NCBI GenBank assembly: GCA_020347545.1
Contig: CP070731.1
Span: 183,120-190,659 of the forward strand
Direction of reading: 5' to 3'
Length of the DNA: 7,540 nucleotides
Origin: Flavobacteriaceae bacterium
Lineage (GTDB): Bacteria; Bacteroidota; Bacteroidia; Flavobacteriales; Flavobacteriaceae
Each line of letters opens with the position of its first letter. The stretch's first letter is position 1. A program made the position numbers and the translations under genes. The notes below the pieces were generated by a model. It did not search any database. It saw only the letters and a program-made list of their open reading frames with translations, and had not been told where the DNA came from. Positions 1-4,918 of this stretch are shown here, in pieces.

Positions 1-252
1 AGACATAAAATTAACAAGCATGGCAATTTTTGTCACATCTCCTGTGAATATTGCAAAAAAGGCCCCCATCATCTGGAAAAGTGGTGCTCCGGGAGGGTGC
101 CCGACTTCTAATTTGACCGAAGTAGCAATATACTCTCCGCAATCCCAGTAGCTCACCGTTGGCTCGAGTGTTAAAGTATAAGTAATTAAGGCTATTGCAA
201 AGGTTAACCAACCCAGAATGGTGTTGAATTTTTTATAATCAAAAGAAAGCAT
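1..252 (-). CDS. DUF2723 / TMEM260-like membrane glycosyltransferase, N-terminal 84 codons (cut by window edge)
   Basis: The minus strand is open from an ATG at 252 to the window edge, giving the first 84 residues of a larger protein. A hydrophobic segment at about residues 12-30 is a likely first membrane helix. It is followed by a loop with YWDCGEYIATSVKLEVGHPP (residues 35-54), the hallmark N-terminal motif of the DUF2723 family, which is common in Bacteroidota and related to human TMEM260, an O-mannosyltransferase with a GT-C-type fold. Family members are large polytopic inner-membrane proteins, so most of this gene lies to the left. By analogy with GT-C enzymes, the acidic residues D37 or E40 in the first loop may be catalytic; this is inference. 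The role is probably sugar transfer from a lipid-linked donor to a protein or envelope acceptor, but substrate and acceptor cannot be read from this fragment. The gene is divergent from the tRNA-Gln gene. No Shine-Dalgarno sequence is seen. Confidence 0.88.
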   Translation of the reverse strand, partial: MLSFDYKKFNTILGWLTFAIALITYTLTLEPTVSYWDCGEYIATSVKLEVGHPPGAPLFQMMGAFFAIFTGDVTKIAMLVNFMS

Positions 253-303
253 AGACACAATTTAAAACTGAGGCGAATTTAGTAAATTAAATATTAACTA
301 GTT

Positions 304-334
304 CGATTTTATAGGCCATCAAAAAAAAATCAAA
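304..334 (-). promoter_or_regulatory. Possible weak promoter for the DUF2723 gene
   Basis: On the minus strand a TTTG (334 to 331) is followed, after exactly 19 nt, by TAAAATCG (311 to 304). This matches the Bacteroidota -7 element TAnnTTTG at only four of six defined positions. Spacing and orientation would suit the divergent DUF2723 gene starting at 252, but the area is so AT-rich that a chance match is quite possible. Confidence 0.22.
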
Positions 335-342
335 AAAACCCT

Positions 343-373
343 TTTGCCAAACAAAAAGTTTGTTTTAAATTTG
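343..373 (+). promoter_or_regulatory. Bacteroidota-type promoter of tRNA-Gln
   Basis: TTTG at 343-346, a 19 nt spacer, then TAAATTTG at 366-373. Both elements match the primary sigma factor consensus of Bacteroidota (TTTG at about -33, TAnnTTTG at about -7) and the spacing is the usual one. Transcription would start near 380, about 30 nt before the mature tRNA 5' end. Confidence 0.85.
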
Positions 374-410
374 CGCCTGCTTAATCAAATTAGATCAGGC
401 AGTGAAATAT

Positions 411-481
411 TGACCCATAGTGTAACGGTAGCACTCCGGTTTTTGGTACCGTCAGTCAAGGTTCGAATCCTTGTGGGTCAA
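411..481 (+). tRNA. tRNA-Gln, anticodon TTG
   Basis: A complete cloverleaf can be folded by hand. The acceptor stem is TGACCCA (411-417) with TGGGTCA (474-480), seven Watson-Crick pairs. The D stem is GTGT/GCAC with a short 7-nt loop. The anticodon stem is CCGGT/ACCGT, whose outermost pair is a C/T mismatch. The anticodon loop TTTTGGT carries TTG at 443-445, reading glutamine CAA and, by wobble, CAG. The T stem is CAAGG/CCTTG with loop TTCGAAT. The discriminator is A481 and no CCA is encoded, so CCA must be added after transcription. The gene stands alone between its own promoter and terminator. The discriminator differs from the G73 of E. coli tRNA-Gln. Confidence 0.96.
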
Positions 482-496
482 CTGACAAGATTAGAC

Positions 497-526
497 AAAC
501 TCTCCAAGAAATTGGGGAGTTTTTTT
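497..526 (+). terminator. Rho-independent terminator of tRNA-Gln
   Basis: The stem AAACTCTCCAA (497-507) pairs with TTGGGGAGTTT (512-522), including one T-G pair, and closes on a GAAA tetraloop (508-511). A run of seven T residues (520-526) follows. It lies 16 nt downstream of the tRNA. Confidence 0.88.
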
Positions 527-558
527 GTTTTCTTACTCCTTGTTATTTTAGAAAATAT

Positions 559-589
559 TTTGTTTCTCAGCATAAATTTCGTAATATTG
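559..589 (+). promoter_or_regulatory. Probable promoter of the small ORF at 646-798
   Basis: TTTG at 559-562, a 19 nt spacer, then TAATATTG at 582-589, which differs from the Bacteroidota TAnnTTTG element at a single position. The predicted start near 596 lies downstream of the tRNA terminator and gives a leader of about 50 nt before the ATG at 646. Confidence 0.6.
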
Positions 590-645
590 GCTATTGCCTT
601 GATATTTAGGAGGTAAGAAAAGTTAACCCCTCAAACATTTCTATT

Positions 646-798
646 ATGAGTTCAGCGATACAAGATGATTTAAATTCGAATCAACGGATTAGTAATTTTG
701 CCAGGAGAAGCTATAAAATTTATTTGGAGCATTTTAAATCCAGAAATTTGAACCCTACAATGACCCAGGAGGAATTTTTACAAAACTACAGGTCCTGA
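646..798 (+). CDS. Small hypothetical protein, 50 aa, in its own transcription unit
   Basis: ATG at 646 to TGA at 796-798 encodes 50 residues, starting MSSAIQDDLN and ending FLQNYRS. The protein is polar and charged, rich in Asn, Gln and Arg, with no signal peptide or membrane helix. A stretch around residues 15-32 (ISNFARRSYKIYLEHF) looks amphipathic and helical. I do not recognise the family. Support for a real gene comes from context: a near-consensus promoter at 559-589, a strong terminator at 874-904, and no other gene between them. In the same frame a stop at 607-609 precedes the ATG and no other usual start codon lies between, so the start is unambiguous. A Shine-Dalgarno-like AGGAGGT (608-614) is 31 nt upstream, too far for normal use. 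The alternative is a small non-coding RNA spanning about 596-905. Confidence 0.55.
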   Translation: MSSAIQDDLNSNQRISNFARRSYKIYLEHFKSRNLNPTMTQEEFLQNYRS

Positions 799-873
799 TG
801 CAGATCCGACTTTCAGTTATAAAAGTGTACTTAAAATTATTTTTTGACAAGATCAGTGTGGATCAAAAAGTTT

Positions 874-904
874 AAAAAACTCTCCAATTCCTGGAGAGTT
901 TTTT
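874..904 (+). terminator. Rho-independent terminator after the small ORF
   Basis: Left arm AAAAAACTCTCCA (874-886) pairs perfectly with TGGAGAGTTTTTT (892-904) around the loop ATTCC. The T-rich right arm runs on into TCTTTTA. It lies 75 nt after the stop codon of the small ORF and 46 nt before the PagL-like gene, so it should separate the two transcripts. The stem is nearly the same sequence as that of the tRNA-Gln terminator. Its A-rich left arm makes it potentially bidirectional. Confidence 0.85.
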
Positions 905-920
905 CTTTTAAGATTTTAAT

Positions 921-945
921 CTTTAATTTGCATCCCTTTAATTTG
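921..945 (+). promoter_or_regulatory. Repeated CTTTAATTTG boxes before the PagL-like gene, possible weak promoter
   Basis: CTTTAATTTG occurs twice, at 921-930 and 936-945, 15 bp apart. Each holds TTAATTTG, one base away from the TAnnTTTG -7 element. The second has TTTA (915-918) at a 19 nt spacing, a partial -33 match; the first has no clear -33 element. A start from the second box would fall almost on the ATG at 951, while one from the first gives a leader of about 15 nt. Promoter function is a guess; the repeat itself is certain. Confidence 0.3.
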
Positions 946-950
946 TCCGT

Positions 951-2159
951 ATGACCTCGAGATTGCTGAAATTTAGCACCCCTTCATTCTCAACAAATGC
1001 CTTGTTTCATTTCATTCTATTTTGTTCCTTTTTTCAGGCATTTGCGCAAAGGGATACGATCCGTTATGAAAATGTAAAGGATATAAAAAACTTCGGAAGG
1101 TTTCGGTATATAGAAGTCAAGGGGCATACCGGATACCATTTATACGCCGGAGAATTATTGAACGAATCCGTAAATGATGGTTACGGGGCGTTAGAGATCA
1201 GGTATGGGTGGCAAAACACAGATCCCGATCATTGGACCAGCCGTTACGGATATGCCTCCTATGGAATTGGGTATTATTCAGGTTTTGTTGGAAATCCGGG
1301 GGTTTTGGGTAAACCTAATGCCCTTTTCGGGTTTGTGAATTTTCCATTGACTCATCCTGGAAAGATGAATGACCTTGAAGTAGGTGTGGGACTTGGATTA
1401 ACCTATAATCTGGAGCCCTACGACCCGGTTAGTAATCCTGAAAATGACGCTATCGGCTCGCCTTTTGCAGTTTATTTTAATCTTTACTTTGGAGGAGCCT
1501 ATAAAATGACGAGAGAAGTGGATCTTCTTTATGGCATTGATTTTACCCATTTTTCAAACGGAAGAATGACAACTCCTAACTACGGTTTTAATATGTATGG
1601 CATCAATCTGGGACTCCGCTATTATTACAATGTGGATCAGAAGCATGTAAGTAAAGATGTTTATACCAGCGAGATTCTTCAAGCACGTTTTGATAGGCCT
1701 GAAAGCAACGAGCATATTAAATTAAGGGAGAGTTCTGTTGAAATTATTCTTGCAGGGGGCACGGTTCAGAACGAAGAAGACAAAGGAACAAATAAACGCT
1801 ATGGAATCTTTTCGGGAGTAATCGACTATCGTTATAAATTCAATTCTATGCATGCCATAACCGCAGGATTTGACTTCTTTTTCGATAGTAGCCTGGAGCC
1901 GGAATACCCTGAGCCAGCCGATCAATGGCTCTATGGTGCACATGTTGGATATGACTTTATGTTCGGTCGGTTTACCACACGATTACAGGCCGGGGCTTAC
2001 CTCTCTGATGATAAAGGAAAGACGCCTTCCTATCTGAGAGCCGCCTTTCGATATGATATAAACAAATGGCTTTTTACCCAGCTTGGCATTAAAACAAAAA
2101 ACACATCAAGAGCAGACTGGGTAGAGTTTGGCTTAGGTTTTACACCCTTCAAATGGTAA
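951..2159 (+). CDS. Outer-membrane PagL-like (acyloxyacyl hydrolase / lipid A deacylase family) protein, 402 aa
   Basis: The first 32 residues form a signal peptide with a hydrophobic core (about 18-29) and an AFA cleavage site before Q33, implying export. The rest alternates short aromatic/glycine-rich strands with polar turns and ends in FTPFKW, as expected for an outer-membrane beta-barrel. DFTHFSNG (197-204) resembles the His-x-Ser-Asn active-site motif of PagL, placing H200 and S202 as likely catalytic residues. At S202+12, where my recollection of PagL puts the catalytic Glu, this protein has N214 in YGFNMYG. PagL removes the 3-O acyl chain of lipid A in the outer membrane. The protein is over twice the length of classical PagL: residues 260-402 form an extra region that again looks like beta strands. 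An in-frame stop at 939-941 makes ATG 951 the only start. It is convergent with the stress-protein gene, 3 bp away. Family assignment is fairly secure; activity is not. Confidence 0.82.
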   Translation: MTSRLLKFSTPSFSTNALFHFILFCSFFQAFAQRDTIRYENVKDIKNFGRFRYIEVKGHTGYHLYAGELLNESVNDGYGALEIRYGWQNTDPDHWTSRYGYASYGIGYYSGFVGNPGVLGKPNALFGFVNFPLTHPGKMNDLEVGVGLGLTYNLEPYDPVSNPENDAIGSPFAVYFNLYFGGAYKMTREVDLLYGIDFTHFSNGRMTTPNYGFNMYGINLGLRYYYNVDQKHVSKDVYTSEILQARFDRPESNEHIKLRESSVEIILAGGTVQNEEDKGTNKRYGIFSGVIDYRYKFNSMHAITAGFDFFFDSSLEPEYPEPADQWLYGAHVGYDFMFGRFTTRLQAGAYLSDDKGKTPSYLRAAFRYDINKWLFTQLGIKTKNTSRADWVEFGLGFTPFKW

Positions 2160-2162
2160 CGT

Positions 2163-2993
2163 CTAGATTTTAAATGTGATTACCGGTCTCAAAGCGTGAT
2201 TTGCCAATTCCTGACCAATACTTCCGTTGAACAATCTTGACAATCCACTTCTGCCATGGGTATTAAGGGCGATTAAATCTGCATCGACGTCTCTGGCATA
2301 ACTTAAGATTCCTTTTTCAATGGAGATATCATTGTAAATTTTTGTAGAATAATTGTTGAAATCGAAATCATCCATAAAATGAGCAATCTTGGATTCTATA
2401 TTCTTGGTTGTATTAAAGTTATGAATCGTATTTATGTATAATAAGTGAATCTTTGCTCCAAAGAGATTTGCAAATTCTACTACGCGATGAAAGGTGCTTT
2501 TACTTTCTTTATCGAAGTCAGATGCAAATATCATATCATTGACCTCAAATTTTTCAACACCCTCTTTTATGACCAATACCGGGACCTTTGACCTACGAAC
2601 CACCTTTTCTGTATTCGAGCCAATGAACATTTCCTGTAAACCCGAAGCTCCCTGAGACCCCATGACGATCAGGTCTATTTTGTTTTTTTCACTTTCATTG
2701 ATAATTCCCGAAAAAGCATGTTGAAACTGAACGGATTCTACAACATGGAGACCCTCAAAAAATGAAAGCTTTTTGAATTTTTCAAATTTTTCACGAGCAA
2801 GCTTCATAAAATAGATGATCTGAGGCTCACTGCTAATCGTGTTCATTTCTGCCGGATCTATAGTAGTGACAGGTAATTCAAGCATATGGACAAGGAAAAT
2901 TTCACTATTTGTTTTGCGCGCTATGCTAGCCGCAATCTTTGCTGCACTCTCAGCTTCTTTTGAGAAATCGACGGGAACTAATATTCGTTTCAT
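2163..2993 (-). CDS. Universal stress protein, tandem UspA domains, 276 aa
   Basis: Two UspA domains lie in tandem. The first (about 1-143) starts with MKRILVPVDFS, the typical first strand with the nucleotide-contacting Asp (D9), and ends with the ATP-binding pattern G-x2-G-x9-G-S at G112, G115, G125 and S126, followed by KVPVLVIK. The second (about 150-276) starts at NDMIFASDF and has the same pattern at N244, G247, G257 and S258, with Asn where the first Gly should be. Such cytoplasmic proteins bind ATP or other nucleotides and help in survival under starvation, redox or envelope stress; the partner here is unknown. Two-domain Usp proteins of about 270-280 residues are common in Bacteroidota, so the length is normal. 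The gene has no operon partner: it is divergent from rimP and convergent with the PagL-like gene. I see no convincing promoter in the 61 bp before the rimP promoter elements. Confidence 0.94.
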   Translation of the reverse strand: MKRILVPVDFSKEAESAAKIAASIARKTNSEIFLVHMLELPVTTIDPAEMNTISSEPQIIYFMKLAREKFEKFKKLSFFEGLHVVESVQFQHAFSGIINESEKNKIDLIVMGSQGASGLQEMFIGSNTEKVVRRSKVPVLVIKEGVEKFEVNDMIFASDFDKESKSTFHRVVEFANLFGAKIHLLYINTIHNFNTTKNIESKIAHFMDDFDFNNYSTKIYNDISIEKGILSYARDVDADLIALNTHGRSGLSRLFNGSIGQELANHALRPVITFKI

Positions 2994-3007
2994 AACAGTA
3001 TTTTTTG

Positions 3008-3029
3008 GTTAATAAGTTAAAGTTAATAA
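3008..3029. repeat. Short direct repeat GTTAATAA between the stress-protein and rimP genes
   Basis: GTTAATAA occurs at 3008-3015 and 3022-3029, with a further GTTAA at 3016-3020 between them. It lies just upstream of the stress-protein start on the minus strand and about 25 bp upstream of the rimP -33 element. It could be a regulator binding site or chance in AT-rich DNA. Confidence 0.25.
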
Positions 3030-3054
3030 ATTTTCATTGAATAAGCCTCTGATT

Positions 3055-3085
3055 TTTGTCAGTATCAAAGGAATTGCTATATTTG
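3055..3085 (+). promoter_or_regulatory. Bacteroidota-type promoter of the rimP-nusA-infB operon
   Basis: TTTG at 3055-3058, a 19 nt spacer, then TATATTTG at 3078-3085. Both elements and the spacing match the consensus exactly. Transcription should start near 3092, about 60 nt before the rimP ATG. The position also decides the rimP start: the long open frame reaches back to a TTG at 3037, upstream of this promoter, so that start would not be on the transcript. Confidence 0.87.
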
Positions 3086-3113
3086 CAGCGAAATTTACGA
3101 CGATAGTGAGTTG

Positions 3114-3139
3114 GAGGGGACAGATAGTCCCCTCTTTTT
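3114..3139 (+). terminator. Terminator-like hairpin in the rimP leader (candidate attenuator)
   Basis: GAGGGGAC (3114-3121) pairs perfectly with GTCCCCTC (3127-3134) around the loop AGATA, followed at once by TTTTT (3135-3139). The shape is that of an intrinsic terminator, yet it lies between the operon promoter and the rimP ATG at 3151. Part of the polymerases could stop here, making read-through a control point for rimP, nusA and infB. In E. coli the equivalent operon is regulated through its leader and NusA affects intrinsic termination, so feedback by NusA is a natural guess. Only about 20 nt lie between the predicted start and the hairpin, too little for an elaborate antiterminator, and I found none. 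It could instead affect translation or mRNA stability. Confidence 0.65.
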
Positions 3140-3150
3140 ATACTAGGCAA

Positions 3151-3612
3151 ATGGATGAGAAATTAGTTAGGAAATTAGTAGATGAAGCAATTGCTGAGAA
3201 TGAAGCATTGTTTTTACTTGATTTAAATTTCGGAACCGACAAGAGTATAAAAGTCGTGGTTGATGGTGACTCAGGCGTTCCTTTAAGTGAATGCATTAGA
3301 ATAAGCAGGCACGTGGAGCACAATCTGGATCGGGAAGCTGAGGATTTTTCCCTTGAGGTTACAACTCCGAACATAACTGATCCGATAACGAACAACCGTC
3401 AATTCAACAAAAATATCGGGAGGACGCTCAAGGTGAAAACTGAAAATGAGAGTTTTGAGGGTAAATTGACCGAGGTTTCAGAAGAAGGTATTCGACTTTT
3501 TTGGAAAGCCAGGGAACCTAAACCAATAGGAAAAGGAAAGATAACAGTGGAAAAGGAACAATTTTTACCACTGAGTGAAATAAAGGAAGCAAAAGTGAAG
3601 ATTATTTTTTAA
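3151..3612 (+). CDS. rimP: Ribosome maturation factor RimP, 153 aa
   Basis: RimP binds the 30S precursor in the cytoplasm and assists late 16S rRNA and head-domain assembly. The N-terminal domain (about 1-80) carries FLLDLNFGTDKSIKVVVDGD (21-40), the LSECIRISRHVEHNLD segment (45-60) and SLEVTTPNITDPI (67-79). The C-terminal SH3-like domain follows (about 84-153) with GRTLKVKT and FEGKLTEVSEEGI. Length is normal for the family. The start is ATG 3151, because the frame upstream crosses the promoter at 3055-3085 and the leader hairpin, and RimP proteins start with this helix. One oddity: many family members read SLEV-S-S-P-G-L at the domain boundary, whereas here Asn (N74) takes the place of the Gly. 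It is the first gene of the operon, with nusA 12 bp downstream, as is usual in bacteria. Confidence 0.95.
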   Translation: MDEKLVRKLVDEAIAENEALFLLDLNFGTDKSIKVVVDGDSGVPLSECIRISRHVEHNLDREAEDFSLEVTTPNITDPITNNRQFNKNIGRTLKVKTENESFEGKLTEVSEEGIRLFWKAREPKPIGKGKITVEKEQFLPLSEIKEAKVKIIF

Positions 3613-3624
3613 CAAGAACATGTA

Positions 3625-4869
3625 ATGGAAAATATCGCATTAATTGAATCATTTTCAGAATTCAAGGATGAAAAGAGTATAGACAGGGTTACCTTAATGG
3701 CAATTCTTGAAGAGGTTTTTAGATCTGCTCTTAAGAGAAAGTTCGGGTCTGACGAAAATTTTGATATAATTATTAACCCAGACAAGGGTGACCTTGAAAT
3801 CTGGAGAAATCGTATCGTGGTTGAGAACGGAGAGGTTGAAGATGACAATGAAGAAATTTCACTTTCAGATGCTCAAAAAATTGAACCGGATTTTGAAGTA
3901 GGCGAGGAAGTATCTGAAGAGGTTAAATTGGTCGACCTGGGAAGAAGATCGATTCTGGCCCTTCGTCAAAACCTGATCTCAAAGATTCATGAACATGACA
4001 ATACGAATATCTTTAAGCATTACAAGGAACTTGAAGGAGAGCTTTATTCGGCCGAAGTTCATCATGTAAGACACAACGCTGTGATTCTTCTTGATGACAA
4101 TGGAAATGAGTTGGTGCTTCCTAAAAGTGAACAGATTCGTTCAGACTTTTTCCGTAAAGGAGAGTCTGTACGTGGCATCATAAAAAATGTTGAGCTTAGA
4201 GGTAACAAACCGGCTATCATTTTGTCTAGAACAGCTCCGGAATTTTTGGTTAAGTTATTTGAGCAAGAGATTCCTGAAGTTTTTGATGGATTGATCACTA
4301 TAGAACGTGTTGCGAGAATCCCCGGTGAAAAAGCCAAGATTGCGGTGGATTCTTATGATGACAGGATTGATCCTGTAGGAGCCTGTGTGGGTATGAAAGG
4401 ATCAAGAATTCACGGAATCGTAAGAGAATTGGGTAATGAAAATATTGATGTGGTGAATTACACCAAGATTGATGAACAATTCATTAAAAGAGCCTTGAGC
4501 CCTGCCAAAGTTGTATCTTTAAAGATTCACGAAGCCGTTGATGAAGAGAAACCAAGAGTTGATGTTTTCCTAAAACCCGAAGAAGTTTCTAAAGCAATTG
4601 GTAAGGGTGGAGTGAATATCCGACTTGCGAGTCAATTGACAGGTTACGAAATTGATGTTCAGAGAGAAGGAGTAGAAGATGATGTTGAGTTGAGCGAATT
4701 CTCAGATGAAATCGAAGAATGGGTAATCAATGAATTTAAAAGTATAGGTCTTGATACGGCAAGAAGCGTCTTGGATCTTGAGGTTAGTGAGTTGGTAAAA
4801 AGAACTGACCTTGAAGAAGAAACTATTCTTGAAGTACAAAGAATATTGAAAGAAGAATTCGAATCATAA
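3625..4869 (+). CDS. nusA: Transcription termination/antitermination factor NusA, 414 aa
   Basis: NusA binds RNA polymerase and nascent RNA, promotes pausing and hairpin-dependent termination, and takes part in rRNA antitermination. The N-terminal polymerase-binding domain (about 1-130) contains IDRVTLMAILEEVFRSALKRKFG (19-41). An S1 domain covers about 136-201 (start ELEGELYSAEV). KH1 (about 230-300) has VGMKGSRIHGI (255-265), and KH2 (about 305-350) has AIGKGGVNIRLASQLTG (324-340) with the GKGG loop at 326-329. The tail (358-414) is acidic and holds at most one helical repeat, so the protein is shorter than E. coli NusA, which has two C-terminal acidic repeats; this short form is usual in Bacteroidota. 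A short acidic insert (EVEDDNEE, 70-77) lies in the N-domain. An ATG at 3619 is followed directly by TAA, so 3625 is the start. It is co-transcribed with rimP and infB and could act on the leader hairpin of its own operon. Confidence 0.97.
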   Translation: MENIALIESFSEFKDEKSIDRVTLMAILEEVFRSALKRKFGSDENFDIIINPDKGDLEIWRNRIVVENGEVEDDNEEISLSDAQKIEPDFEVGEEVSEEVKLVDLGRRSILALRQNLISKIHEHDNTNIFKHYKELEGELYSAEVHHVRHNAVILLDDNGNELVLPKSEQIRSDFFRKGESVRGIIKNVELRGNKPAIILSRTAPEFLVKLFEQEIPEVFDGLITIERVARIPGEKAKIAVDSYDDRIDPVGACVGMKGSRIHGIVRELGNENIDVVNYTKIDEQFIKRALSPAKVVSLKIHEAVDEEKPRVDVFLKPEEVSKAIGKGGVNIRLASQLTGYEIDVQREGVEDDVELSEFSDEIEEWVINEFKSIGLDTARSVLDLEVSELVKRTDLEEETILEVQRILKEEFES

Positions 4870-4918
4870 TATTTTTTATTTTGCAATAGAAAAAAAGAGG
4901 TTCACCTTAAATTAATTT

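Noticed and set aside
11..211. 66-codon minus-strand open frame
   Set aside because: It overlaps the DUF2723 gene on the same strand in another frame; the DUF2723 frame has the clear family motif.
344..616. 90-codon open frame on the plus strand
   Set aside because: It runs through the whole tRNA-Gln gene, its promoter and its terminator, so it is a chance frame.
799..873. Possible promoter for the PagL-like gene around TATTTTTTG (838-846)
   Set aside because: The -7-like element has the wrong internal spacing, no -33 element is placed correctly, and the terminator at 874-904 would block it.
3037..3150. Upstream extension of RimP from a TTG at 3037
   Set aside because: It would include the promoter and the leader hairpin, and the added residues are not part of any RimP I know.
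4870..4918. Possible terminator or promoter in the nusA-infB gap
   Set aside because: The only pairing is a weak A/T stem with no T tract after it on the plus strand, and no TTTG/TAnnTTTG pair with suitable spacing is present.
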